From assembly GCA_964036275.1 (NCBI GenBank), contig OZ038435.1:1674001-1738000 (forward strand): 64,000 nt of DNA, given 5' to 3'. The notes under the pieces were generated by a model, which worked only from the letters and a program-made list of their open reading frames with translations, did no database searches and was not told where the DNA came from. Shown one piece after another: positions 1 to 11,689 of the stretch. The DNA is from Litoditis marina (lineage: Eukaryota; Nematoda; Chromadorea; Rhabditida; Rhabditidae). Every line of letters starts with the position of its first letter. The first letter of the stretch is position 1. Both the position numbers and the translations under genes were made by a program.

Positions 1-69
1 ACATCGTTGAATTATAGCAATTATTATTAACACTTTACGATCTTTCTGTTGAAATGTTTCTGTTATTAC

Positions 70-1318
70 CCAGCAAAGTTCCGCCGTTGAGAAAGGGGAA
101 CGTTCCCATTGAAACTAGTAGGTTCTGCAGTTTTTCCATTGACTTGAAAGTGAAAGGAACGGGCAAATATTTCTTCGCCACCTCTGAAGAACGATTAATA
201 TTCAGTCCAAGGCATGGAATGAATTCAGAGCGTTTCCAGTACTCATTAAAGGTGGGAATATCTGTTGGGACTGTCCACTGCCCAATAGACTTCAAAGGAG
301 TTCTGGAAGGAGTAGGTAGCGTTCTGACGAAAAACTTTAGTTGTAATGAAATTAAAAAAATTAAAGTATATAGTCATCATGTGATACATGCTGAATAAAT
401 CAGAAAAACACTTATATGAATAAGAGAAACTGAAACAGACCTCCTCCAATTTGTAGTAATTTTTTTATGAAAAGACGGACGGATAGGGTTGCTAAACGTA
501 GTTCTAGAGAGAATAAAACTAATACAACTTCACTCACAACGTTCATTGAGTTGAAAGAGAAAACAGAACTGCCTCACTTTGGAAGTAACCGAATCGGGTC
601 TGAGAAAACTTTCCAAAAGTTTTTGGAAGGATCATCCTCGTAGAAGACTATTTCATAGTCAGGATAATCTGATTTATTCATTTCGGTGGCGAACCTGGTG
701 AGCATGGCTACAAGAATTGGTTCATCTAAAAGGAGATGTGTTTGTAAACGATTAGAACTATTCTCACTGTACTCGAATAATGTCTTTTAATGTTTATTGA
801 ATATTTTTACTAATGATAAACTTACGTAGGCATATGTCTTCATTCCTGTCAAGCTGATCAAGTGCGTGCAGATCAAGTAAAATAGAGGGAAAGGGGAGTG
901 TTTTCCAAGCACAGACCTTCTGGAAACAAATTCGTGGTTATATAGAGAGTCACAAATCTTCTCCGACAATACTCTTTATTTAGAAAAATCGCGTCCAGTC
1001 GAAGCAGTTGAAGAACACAGCGGTTAGGAAATGTACAGACTGTTACAGTATTCACAGTAAAATACTGTAAGACTGCAAAGCACGTGTTGAGATCGCTGAA
1101 GTGTGGCCCTCATGATACACGCCATAGTTTAGGAATTTCGACCGAAAAGCAATGGGTTCAAACTACAAGGCGGGATCACCTACACGATAGTTTATGAGGT
1201 GCAAGAAAGAGAATAGAATAAAACTGACCTTTTCCCTTACGTGTCTTGTTTTCATCAATAGCAGCAAGACTGCAGTGAACAATAATATGGTGACCAGAGG
1301 GAGTTTACCATGAAACAT
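70..1318 (-). CDS. Fukutin/LicD-like putative transferase, exons 1-4 (runs off left edge)
   Basis: This is the 5' half of a fukutin-like gene, copy A. Exons on the minus strand are 1318-1229, 919-826, 725-578 and 302-70; each has AG/GT borders and the phases join cleanly. Exon 1 gives a short cytoplasmic tail and one signal-anchor helix (about residues 7-22, LVTILLFTAVLLLL), as expected of a type II Golgi or ER protein. Exon 4 ends in NGGTLLG, the start of the LicD/fukutin nucleotidyltransferase-like core; the next exon should begin WYRE but lies outside the window. Exon lengths (90, 94, 148, 233 nt) equal those of the complete paralogue at 10535-4788. Human fukutin-family enzymes add ribitol phosphate to alpha-dystroglycan glycans, but the substrate of nematode-expanded members is unknown to me. 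An upstream in-frame ATG exists at about 1450; I chose the one giving the short tail, which aligns with the paralogue. Confidence 0.8.
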
Positions 1319-2520
1319 TGAGGCGGTCCTTATCCTCAATCCAGGATGGGCGCAATTGTTTCGAATAGAAAGATATTTGAAAACTCTCCTGCTAAACTGT
1401 TTTAATGTTCTGCTGAATGTCGTTATTCTACTAGGGAAAACCATGGACACGTAAAATTATGTACCATCTTGGAATTTTCAAAATGCAAGGCTCAAATTAC
1501 GATTTTCCGTTCCCGTTTTGGTGACTATTCAACTAGAACAAACCATTCTCAAAAAGTTCGATCGAAAATGGATATATATATCACATTCAGTATTGAGGAT
1601 CACATGAAAAAAAAGAAGCAAAAACTAAATCGACAAATAATTCAACTCTCTCATATACTATGGCGAGCACAACTGAATAACTACATAAATTTTTGAACAG
1701 AAAAATATTTGTAAATAATGTGTTTGTTATGTAGCCTTGTAGAACACTGGCTGTATAGTTTGCTCTGTTGTTAGTGGTTGTATACATTGAACTACTTGGC
1801 TCCTATAAACAATTTGAGCCGAGAATGTATACGTTTTCAATATGAGGAACAAACACACCGAAAGAGATGATAAGGAGTGAGAACGTTTGAAACTATCACC
1901 ACTAAGCCTCACTGCTTAGTTTTATTGGTAGTTTTGGGAAATATGTTGATTTCTTTGTAGTGGCTGATTATATTATAGACGTTGGAATTTTTAACTTTAA
2001 CTTTAAAGTTTTCAAGTTTTCAAGTATTTCGAGTTTCAAGTTTGGTTTTAACAACCCTAAGAGCATTAAAAAACAAATAATTCGGAACAATAAAGCGATG
2101 AGAACCAACTTTGTTTTGCAAACGGTTTCCGCCAATTTCCACAAAATGAGAACCAGATGAATCTTAGAACTAGATTGAAGTGCTTAATCCTGCTTTGTAA
2201 TAAAACATAGGCTAGGAACCTTCATTTATTCACAAGAAATAACAGCAAAAACTGAGATGAAAAGAGAGCACGATTTAAGGATGAATTTAAGGCAAAAATA
2301 TACTTCGACTAAATACTTGAGTGTTTTATTGTTATTTTTCCACTTTGGGTCGTTTTAAAGCTCAAACACGTAGTAAAGCGTTAATTTTAAAAAGACTGTA
2401 AGGTCTCACCATGCAAATAAACAATCACATAATTTGAGTGAACTGAGCGAACAAAATCTACCTTCACTACAATAACAACACTAATGTATAGAATGATAAC
2501 AATGAAATGTATACTTAATA

Positions 2521-3312
2521 TTACCATTCCATGTAACTGTTATAAGCTTCCTTAAGTTGATCCCCAGTGAAGTTTCCATTCGTTCTAATATTGGATCCAG
2601 ATGTTGTCCAGTTATATTGATGGCTGGGATGGTCCTCAAACCAGCGGTCCCCGTACTCTTACTGAAAATCTCAATTATTACCACAAATACATTGCTTTAT
2701 TAATAACGGTTATTGGATTTTACTGTTGCAAAAATACAAATCCAAATACATTGGTAGAGTTTCACCAGAACCCCTCTTTAAAAAGTTAATGTTTTCTTTA
2801 AAAACCATTCATTTGAAAACCGAGGTCTACAAGTATCTGTTATCACGTAGAGTTGACGTAAAATTCATGAACTGTGCGTAAGAAGCTGGAATTGAATAAG
2901 AAACAAACCTTCAGCATAAATTCCGGTCGGCATGTTACCCAGAATACGTAACCCATCAGGTATGCAGCACAGAACGGAGAATCGTATCTGAAAGTTAATG
3001 GTATAAAGAGACAAATGTTCGTTGTAGTTTGGTCTCTGTACACGCCATAACTTTCGACTTCCTACCGGAAATGAACGTTATAAAACAGCAAACACAGCGC
3101 GATAGGGTAACATATACCGTATAGAGAGAGTCTGTTGGGTGCACATGAACATTATAACCTGAATGTCTAACATTTTCTCCGTTTCTCTCGCGTACGAATG
3201 ATAAAAACTTAATATTACCATAGCATAACTCGTGCGGTATGTCAAGCTGGTCCAGCACGCGTAGGTCCATGAGAATTGTGGAAAAGGGCATTGGTTTCCA
3301 ATATCAGCCATA
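2521..3312 (-). pseudogene. Fukutin-like pseudogene (exons 2, 7 and 8 only)
   Basis: Three minus-strand segments match exons 2, 7 and 8 of the complete fukutin-like gene: 3312-3219 (94 nt), 2987-2909 (79 nt) and 2661-2521 (141 nt, ending TAA). The first two have exactly the paralogue's exon lengths, and splice borders remain. Conserved protein pieces are DLRVLDQLD, FWVTCRPEFMLK and YGDRWFEDHP...SNIRTNGNF. Codon 3 of the exon-2 copy is TGA where the paralogue has TGT (Cys), and the first codon of the exon-8 copy is TAA where the paralogue has TAT (Tyr). The signal anchor and exons 3-6, which hold the catalytic core, are missing. I therefore call it a pseudogene formed by internal deletion and point mutation. 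It lies about 1.2 kb upstream of copy A. A short rearranged transcript cannot be excluded. Confidence 0.75.
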
Positions 3313-4787
3313 CTGAAATTGGTAGAAAGTCGAAAGTAGTCTAGCGAGGTTCTGATCTTCAGATAGGATATAAGTTCACGAGTTGCTTTGCGATTTCTCG
3401 TTTAAAACAATTCAATCGTTGCAAATTTTTTTTTCACAATTTCACACTAAACTGTGGTGGTTTTTACTACAAGTTCTACTGAATTATCGACTAAGATGGT
3501 GAACGTCAGATGTAAACCTTTCCCTATTTTCTTCGAGCGATAATGCTACGGTCTATTCCAAAGGAAAGAATCACAATTATAGAACTATAAATCTCTAGAA
3601 AGTTTCTGTTGGCCACCTAGAGCCTGATTGAGCTCGATCAGAATCAGCTCAATGGTCACCTACTTCTTTAGTTATGAAACAAACAACGAAACACACAGTT
3701 ACTGAAAAATTAAAATTGCACCTAGTGACTTCACCGAGTGACTAAAAAACATCGGTTCACAAACCAAATAGTTCACTAGTAAGCAAACTACTCGACACTA
3801 CCCGCCTAGGAACCAATGCATCTACGCAAATCTATCAAACGCATGAGATACAAATGATTAGGCAGATGACAATTATTACATTGAATCGTGCCTATCCTCT
3901 GTACTTCAATTACATTTAGTTATAATATGTACATTGGTGTAAGTGTCTGCACGCCGACGACCACAAACTGTAACTGTCTGCACGGAGCAATTAGTGAGAC
4001 GACCATTTGGGGCCGTGCAGACAGTTACACACCCTAACCAGGTAACCCGGTTAAGGTTACCTGGTAGGGTAACAAAACACTGGGTTCCTTGTGGAGTTCG
4101 CTGTGTGCGAGTTGAACTACAAGGTGTAATACAACAGTGAGGTTGACACCCACATCCAATTTTATAGTCGTGGACCACGGATAATCGGGTGAAAAGACAG
4201 TGTTATGAGTTGATCGGGTGTTAGCAGAGGCACGCAGATGGCATCAATTATATCATTCCAAAACTTTTATTTCGAAACCACTGCAAAATTAATAGAGATA
4301 GAAATATATAAATGAGGAGCAGTTTGTGATATAACACATTTTGAAAAAGCCAGAGATCTCTAGACAAATGTTTGAACCATCCTATTTTTTCCTTAATTCA
4401 CTATCTTGAAACATTGTGAATCTATCGAATATTTACTAGCTAGGAATGCTTGCTCAACTTCAATATCAAGAGCGGTTCCATTATGTTCCCTTCTAGTGTA
4501 TTTCGGAGGTTAGCCCATTTAGCACAGTGGCATTTTCTGTCCAAAATTTACGCGCTGTGCATTTCTCTCGTTTGAAATGGTCTACCCCTATAATCTTAGT
4601 CTGAACGACATGAGCCTACAACATAGTCGCCTCTTCAGTTACAAAAACACATATTTGTGAAACATGAAACAGAATTATTATTAGTTCAACACGTAAATTC
4701 CTAGAAATATGTAATGTAGCATCAGTGAAACATCAACTGCAACATGTAAATATTGAAAATGGTAACTTGAATATAAATTTTTTTCTC
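3313..4787. other. Intergenic region between fukutin-like copies
   Basis: I see no coding exons here. The notable content is a set of small palindromes at 3948-4075, described separately. The rest is AT-rich and without recognisable structure. Confidence 0.6.
3948..4075. repeat. Fold-back repeat with GTTAACCCGG-type core
   Basis: The segment 3969-3986 (GTAACTGTCTGCACGG) is repeated inverted at about 4013-4028. It is followed at about 4032-4070 by a self-complementary stretch, ACCAGGTAACCCGG / TTAAGGTTACCTGGT. The flanking motif GGGTTCCTTGTGGA (4083-4096) is very like the end of the larger palindrome at 35626-35864 (GGGTTTCTTGTGGAATT), so the two probably belong to one non-autonomous element family. 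Confidence 0.5.
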
Positions 4788-7700
4788 TTAAAGATGATGA
4801 ACTTTGTGCACGTCTTTGAGCTGGTCAGCGCTGAATTTTCCATTCTTCCTGACGTTAGATCCAGACGCATACCAGACGAAGCGATTGGTTGGATGATCCT
4901 CGAACCATCGGTCGCCGTACTCATACTGAAATACAGGGGTGCCTAATTTATAAATTCCTGTATCTCGTCGGAATCGAACCTGCGAGCAAAAAGTTCCTAG
5001 CAGGGCGCCAACCACTGCGCTATTAGAGCACGTAACCGACAAGCTTTCGAGTCGAAGAGGTGTGCGCAAACACAGCGGAAAGTGAGTTATACAGTCTGCC
5101 GCCTTTCCGTTGGCGACGAGTTATATAGAGTTGAAGTAGAATGATTATCTGAACCAATCCTGACGCATCGGTCCTTTAAACTGCATTTGAGAAATGTGTT
5201 GCAGTTCAGAGGACCGAAGCGTTGAGAATCGTCCTTCTTTACCGAAAACTGTGCCCTAACCCACTGTATCAGTCTTTTGATTTCGTTGCTTTCCAGACCA
5301 AACACAGGGTTCCGTTTTTCAAGCAGATTATCTTTGTTTGTTTCGAAAATTTTATCGATTTTGTTGGAAAAGGGTCAGAAAAAGTGTTAATTTTAGAAAA
5401 ACTGAAATCGGTGAAAATCACTAGTTAGATTTCAAACTCGGTCGATCGTTAGAAATATTAAAACTGTTTTCCAAGCAGAACTTAGTAAATTTACATGGAG
5501 TTTGAAAATCTGCCCACCTTCAACATTAGTTCTGGTCGGCAGGTCACCCAGAAAATGTAACCCAACAAGTCTGCTGCGCAATAATGATCGTCGTACCTGC
5601 AAAGCGAACTAGCAATTGAAACCCTACTCAAAAAAAGAGTATATAAAGGGAAAAAAATGAAAAAAAGTAAAGTATAAAAGTAAAATATTATATATTAGTA
5701 AAAAGTGGGGGAACCAACAAATGTGTGAGATGTGAGTTGTGTTTGGTTCGACCTCGATATCAGCAAAAAGTGAACGATACGAATTGCTGTGATACTGTCG
5801 CAGAAGTATTCTGCGAAAATAGAACAATACAAATGTTGCACAATGGTTCACAAAGCCCGCAGGATATTTCAGAAATTGCCGAAGGGAATTTCATGTGTAC
5901 TTTGACGACATGCGTGCGTTGTGAACCATTGTGCAACATTTGTATTGTTCTATTTTTGCAGAATACTTCTGCGACAGTATCACAGCAATTCGTATCGTTC
6001 ACTTTTTGCTGATATCGAGGTCGAACCAAACACAACTCACACATTTGTTGGTTCCCCCACTTTTTTCTAATTGTCCTTTGTTTTGCTAGTTGTACTCCTA
6101 CAACTTCATATGTTGCCTATTCACAGAGTGGATCTTGTGAACTCATTACATTATCATGGAAATCTCCGTTTTGTGTGTGCACGAAGCCGAATGCAGACCA
6201 TAAAATTGCTGGTGTTGTAATATAACGCAAGTTACTGGCGGCTCTGTGACTATCAACAACTGAACAAAAACGCTAAACGTTCCGATTGACATGTACACCG
6301 CTTTTGGCGACGATAAGCGAACGGGATTAGCGTCATTGACAAATCCACTATTAGAGACACCAACTCACTTTCAAAATAGCCATTATTTCCAATACCATAT
6401 CAAAAACCTTCATGTTAAAACTTTTTTGTTTTTCGTTCCAGCGCCAATTGGCACACGCGTCTGGCGCCAGAACGAAACGAATTTTTTAGGTTTTTCAGCT
6501 ACCAGTACACACTACATGTGTCAATTACTGAATGGAGCAATATTCAAACTATTCAATTGTCAGTTTCGTGTGTTTTTGTTTTGGCGCCATTTGGCGTCTG
6601 TTCCGAGTCAGAAGATAAAATTAGATTTTGAATTTGTGGATCTATATTTCACTTTGGAATATTCAATATCTGTTAACTTGAAACAGTTTGATTGACAACA
6701 ACTGATATTTTTCCACCTTTGCGCGTGAGTTTGGGTTTTGGCGTCATTTGGCGCCTGGTCCGAGCGCCAGAAGAAAAATTTCAGTTTTGGAAAAATACGA
6801 AAAAAAGGGTCACACTTTCCCCCAAATTATTCAATTTCTATTAATGTTCAACATTTTAGTTGACGATAAACAGTGTTTTGCCGTTTTTGGCGCCTATTGG
6901 TGCCAGCACCGGGCGCCAATGATGATATATTCATCTAATATTCGGCGCGACGGGCTAACTTTTGCATTAGAACTCATGTTCCAAATTTCAGCTAAATCGG
7001 TTCGGTAGTTTTTCCAATAGTGGTTTTGGGCGCCTATTGGCGCCCGCGCCCGGCGCCAATGAGGAGCTATACATCTCATATTTGGCGCGCCGAACTAACT
7101 TTCGCATTAAAACTCATGTTCCAAATTTCAGCTAAATCGCTTCAGTAATTTTTCCAATAGTCTCGTTTTTGGCGCCTATTGGCGCCCGCGCCCGGCGCCA
7201 ATGAGGAGCTATACATCTCATATTCTGCGCGCCGGGCTAACTTCTGCATAAGAACTCATGTTTCAAATTTCAGCTAAATCGCTTCAGAAGTTTTTCCAAT
7301 AGTCGTTTTTGGCGCCCATTGGCGCCCGCGCATGGCGCCAATGAGGAGCTATACATCTCATATTTGGCGCGCCGGGCTAACTTTTGCATTATAACTCATT
7401 TTTCAAATTGCAGCTAAATCGCTTCAGTAGTTTTCTCAATACTATGCAGACAGAATTCCGTGAGGGAGGAGGGACGCATTACGGCGGAACTTTTCAACAA
7501 CGACACGAAACCATAACTCTGGCTAAAATAATCCGATTTGGCTAAAATTTTCCACACAATATTTATTTTGTGATTTTCTAGCTCTCTCTTCTTTTATTTT
7601 TCTAAAAAAGAGTATGTTTGAAGCGTTTTTTTAACTATAAGGAAAAAACGAGTCCGCAATGGCCAAACCAAAGACAACTCACGCAGAGCGCTTCGCGCTC

Positions 7701-10535
7701 CGCGCGATAGTAAAAGTACAAAAAGTATACTGCGTGTATATATTAACTACTAACATGGGCATTTCATCATTTTGCAATCAAAGTCCACTCGATAGGTATC
7801 GACCTAAACAGTTTGTCTTTTTGAGATTCTGTCGTAGAATACTTGCTAGTTTTTCGTAGTTTGACCGTAGCACCTGAGCAGTCTGAGATTCATAAATTCT
7901 TTTCTTCTAGCGTTTCTTATAGTATTGCATTTGTTGACTGCATTCAGACATTGTAGTATTTATTTTCCGCTGTCTCCCATTTTTCATTTCTTTCAACTGT
8001 GGTTATTCAAAGAGCTTAGTTTATGTTCCGTTGTTACACTTCTGTGTAATAAATATTATTATTATTATTATTACTGTAACTATTTTACGTTTTCCCTGTT
8101 GATAAAAAGAAGCGAACTGGAAGTTGAGAATGACTGGTTAAGTGAGTTTTTGTCTCGTCATCTTTATGTGTGAAGGGAAGAGATTAAGTTGAAATGGAGA
8201 ATTTCGCAGGCAATAATAATATTGATTACCTGGGATACACAAACTTGAACTTGTCTCCATTTCCGCTCGTTCCACCGACCCAGGATTCATTTCCCTCCGT
8301 GTACATGAAGAAAATATCGATTGATGGACGAGTGTTGGAGAGAGGGAATACATTCAGTTCGTACGAGTCGTTTACCTAAATCATAGTAAATTATTTTTTG
8401 TTTTTAGTCGTTTTATAAACAATCTGAACAAAACTCTTTGAATGTACGATTTTCAAGAATTATATCTGGCCTCTATCCATTCATCAATCACGTATGAAAT
8501 CATATTGTCATGTTGACGGGGAGATCTCGCTGTTTTCCGTAGATGACCTATAATTTGGTATCATTTTTGCTTCAACATTGTTGTCATATTGACCAACCAT
8601 GCCCAGTTCTCGTTTCAAACGAAATGTCCGACTTTCGCTCCTCAAGTGATCGAGAAAAGCCGGGTTATATTGCTCGATGAGAACGGCGAAGTCGATATCC
8701 ATTGTATGCGGAATGATGTCACATTCACGATACCAACCTGGAAGTTTGGGTAAATCTGAATTCGTCAAGTGGTTTGTTTTTCGTTTCAACATGAACTTCA
8801 CAGAACACGAATTCTTCATGTACAAACTCATATCAGTTTCTCATGAGAATTGATTGTATTATAAACTAAGAAAACTTTGCAGGCAGTTCACGTGAACGTC
8901 TTCCCGAACCGACTTTTTCCGAACTGAAGTCAAACTACTTCTTCCCGAATCAGGTAGTTTTTACAGAGCCGAACCACATTTGGGCTGACAGAAGTGGAAC
9001 CAAACTAGTTTAAATAATGCTGAATATGGTCGACTACGTAACATTTATTCTAGTTTAGTCCGGTTTCCTGTCGGAAGTGGGTCGATTTTCACCGAACTAA
9101 CCGGTTCCGGAGGAAATTTGAGTAAAAATCGTTACAGTCATTATAGCAATTAGTATACCATATTTGACGAGCTCTCTGTTGAAACTTTGTTTGTGATTCA
9201 TTACCCAGCAGAGTTCCGCAGTTTAGAAAGGGGAACATTCCCATTGAAACTAGTAGGTTCTGCAGTTTTTCCATTGACTTGAGAGTGAAAGGAACGGGCA
9301 GATATCTGTTCGCCGCTTCGGAAGAACGATTGATGTTCAGTCCAAGGCATGGAATGTATTCAGAGCGTTTCCAGTACTCATTGAAGGTGGGAATATCTGT
9401 TGGGACTGTCCACTGCCCAATAGACTTCAAAGGAGTTCTGGAAGGAGTAGGAGCCGTTGTGATGAAAGATAGAAACTTCTGTTGGAGTGAAGTTAAATAA
9501 TGTAAAATATATAGTCATCACGTGATCCATGGTGAACAAATCAGAAAACACTTATGTGAATAAGGGGAACTAAACTGACGTATTTCAATTCGAGAGGATT
9601 TTTTTTACAATTACGCACAGGTTCGCTCGACCTACGTTAATTTTGAAGAGAGCTGTTCTATCAAAACAACTCCACTCACATAACCTTCATATTTGAGTTT
9701 AGAGAGAAAAAGAAACTGCCTCACTTTGGAAGTAACCGAACTGGGTCGGAGAAAACTTTCCAAAAGTTTTTGGAAGGATCATCCTCGTAGAAGACTATTT
9801 CATAGTCAGGATAATCTGATTTATTCATTTCGGTGGCGAACCTGGTGAGCACGGCTATACGAATTGGTTTACCTGAAAGGAGATGAAAGGCGAAAGGAGA
9901 TATGTAAAGGAGATGGTATTTGTAATTGATCAGAACTATTCTCACTGTACTCGAATAATGTCTGTTAATGTTTACTGAATATTTTTACGAATGATAAACT
10001 TACTTAGGCATATAGCCTCGCTACTGTCAAGCTGATCAAGTGCGTGCAGATCAAGTAAAATAGAAGGAAAGGGGAGTGTTTTCCAAGCACAGACCTTCTG
10101 GAAACAAATTCGTGGTTATATAGAGAGTCACAAATCTCCTCCGACAATGCTCTTAATTTCACAAAAATCGCGTTTAGTCGAAGCAGTTCAAGAACACAAA
10201 TGTACAAAAAGTTGAGATGGCAACAACTCTATTCGCATGCCCACCGTTGTAGTGTTACAGTATTCACAGTAAAATAGTGCAACACAACAAAACACGTTCT
10301 GAGATCGTTGTAGCCTGTAGTGTGACAATGCATGATACACCACAATTTACGAACATCGACCAAAAGCAATGGGTTCAAACTACAAGGCGGGATCACCTAC
10401 ACGATAGTTGATCAGGTGCAGAAAAGCGAATAGAATAAAACTAACCTTTTCCCTTCCGTTTCTTGTTTTTATTAATAGCAGCATGACTGCAGTGAACAAT
10501 AATATGGTGACCAGAGTGAGTTTACGATAAAGCAT
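4788..10535 (-). CDS. Fukutin/LicD-like putative transferase, complete 8-exon gene (355 aa)
   Basis: Exons (minus strand): 10535-10446, 10097-10004, 9872-9725, 9437-9205, 8737-8598, 8375-8230, 5596-5518 and 4925-4788. All introns are GT-AG, phases match, and the joined frame is 1068 nt with TAA at the end. Residues 6-22 form a signal-anchor helix after a five-residue tail, so a type II Golgi/ER membrane protein is expected. The LicD/fukutin core is residues 182-210: GTLLGWYRECDIIPHTMDID, with the DxD-like pair D202/D204. The end (YGDRWFEDHP, W328, SNVRKNGKF) matches the aromatic/Asn-Gly tail of fukutin proteins. These are seen in the sequence; the family's role in transferring phospho-sugar or phosphocholine groups is established, but this protein's substrate is not. 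Residue 184 is Cys where copy A has Gly. Intron 6 (2.6 kb) is loaded with repeats. The start was chosen because the tail plus anchor aligns with copy A. Confidence 0.85.
4961..5031 (-). other. tRNA-like relic (A and B boxes) in intron 7 of the fukutin-like gene
   Basis: On the minus strand a good A box (TAGCGCAGTGG, 5022-5012) and a perfect B box (GGTTCGATTCC, 4980-4970) lie at tRNA-like spacing. The acceptor and T stems pair poorly by eye (two mismatches in the five T-stem pairs), so this looks like a tRNA pseudogene or the tRNA-derived head of a SINE rather than a working tRNA. No anticodon is assigned. Confidence 0.4.
5137..5235. repeat. Small inverted-repeat element, intron 7 (family copy at 59105-59222)
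   Basis: The arms read GCATCGGTCCTTTAAACTGC on the left and, inverted, GCAGTTCAGAGGACCGAAGC on the right, with outer arms GATTATCTGAAC / GAGAATCGTCC. A closely similar hairpin (TCCTTTAAACTGC ... GCAGTTTAAAGGACC) lies in intron 2 of the lectin gene at about 59.1 kb, so this is a dispersed MITE-like family. Confidence 0.6.
5700..6066. repeat. Near-perfect fold-back (MITE-like) element in intron 6
   Basis: The left arm (about 5705-5860) is repeated almost exactly, inverted, at about 5925-6064. Ends are GTGGGGGAACCAACAAATG and its complement. Both strands give nearly the same 94-95-residue open frame, which follows from the symmetry and is not evidence of a gene. No transposase is present. It sits in the 2.6-kb intron 6 of the fukutin-like gene. 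Confidence 0.75.
6430..7445. repeat. GGCGCC-rich tandem repeat, about 141-bp unit
   Basis: From about 6870 to 7445 four copies of a roughly 141-bp unit run head to tail; the landmark GGCGCCAATGA recurs at 6912, 7053, 7194 and 7334. Each unit has a GGCGCC(T/C)ATTGGCGCCCGCGC cluster followed by AT-rich DNA with CAAATTTCAGCTAAATCG. More degenerate GGCGCC-containing pieces extend left to about 6430. The array is inside intron 6 of the fukutin-like gene, and each unit supplies decoy TTTCAG acceptor-like sites. Confidence 0.75.
7620..7710. repeat. Dispersed repeat fragment with GCGCTTCGCGCTCCGCGCG core
   Basis: The stretch ACCAAAGACAACTC...GCGCTTCGCGCTCCGCGCGATAG is very similar to 53375-53416 (ACCAAAGACAAATCTCGC...GCGCTTCGCGCTGCGCGCGATAG), and a related GCGC-palindrome occurs at about 15979-16000. 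It is a fragment of a dispersed element family. Confidence 0.55.
8054..8073. repeat. (ATT)n microsatellite
   Basis: A short uninterrupted run of ATT/TAT triplets in intron 6 of the fukutin-like gene. Confidence 0.8.
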
Positions 10536-11689
10536 TGAGACGATCCTTATCCTCAATCCAGGATGGGCCCAATTTTTAAACAGGAGCAGATTTCAGCCTC
10601 AACTCTGTTAAACCGTTATATTGTTATGTTGAACGCCCTTTACAAGAAAAAAATATGGTCACGTAAACTGAATGTTACTTCTTCAACTTTAAAAAATCAA
10701 ACTGAGCAAGGCTCAACTTCAGATTTTCGTTTATGTTTTGGTGACGATTTAACTAGTACAGAGTCGTTATAAAGAGAAAGTAAATATAAAGAACATCCAG
10801 TATTTGAGAAAACATATACCAACCACGGCGAGCACGATTAGACAACTACATACATTTTTGGAACAGAAAGTAATCTGAAAACATATTGTGTTTGTTATAT
10901 AGCCTTGTAGAACACAGGCTGCATAGTTTGATTTGTGTTAGTGGTTGTATACATTGAACTTCTTGGCTTCTAGAGCCGAGAATGTATACATTTTCAATAT
11001 GAGGAACAAACACACAAAAAACAGATGCGTGAGCACGCTTGAAAATATTACTAAGCCAATGGCATTGCTCAATGTAGTTGGTTGTTTTTAGTAATGTTGA
11101 TTTCTATGTAGTGCTTGATTGTTTTAGAGACGTTGGAATCTTTAACTGCAGAGAACGAATGCACGAAACTTTCGAGTTGTCGAGTATTTCCAGTTTCAAG
11201 TTTGGTTTTAACAACACTAAGAGCAACGAAAAAACAAATCCGTCGGAACAAGAATGCAATGACAACTAGCTTTGTTTTGCAAACGGTTTCCGCCCATTTT
11301 CACAAAATGAGAACCAAATTAATCTTAGAACTAACATAATCATGCTTCGTAACAAAACATTGGCATGAAAACTTCGTTTATTCACAAGAAACAACAGCAA
11401 AAAAATTAGAAGAAAAGAGAACACAATTTAGGGAAGAATTAAATGCAACAATATACTTTGGCTTAACACTCGAGTGTTTTATTTTTACTATTCCACGTTG
11501 GGTCGTTTTAAAGCTCAAACACGTAGTAAAGCGTTAATTTTAAAAAGACTGTAAGGTCTTACCATGCAAATAAACATGAAACAATCACATACTTTGAGCG
11601 AACTGAGCAGACAAAAATCTACTCTTCACTACAATAAGAATACTAATGAATAGAATGATGTCTATGAAATTTATACATAATATTAGCAT

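Noticed and set aside
5725..6044. Two nearly identical 94-95-codon proteins on opposite strands
   Set aside because: This is the consequence of an almost perfect palindrome, not two genes.
8508..8600. Read-through extension of fukutin-like exon 5 (VGQYDNNVEAKMIPNY...)
   Set aside because: A donor at ATG/GTTGGT followed by the acceptor at 8376 gives LGM-VNDSYELNVFP, which keeps phase and family-like sequence; the extension ends in a stop without similarity to the family.
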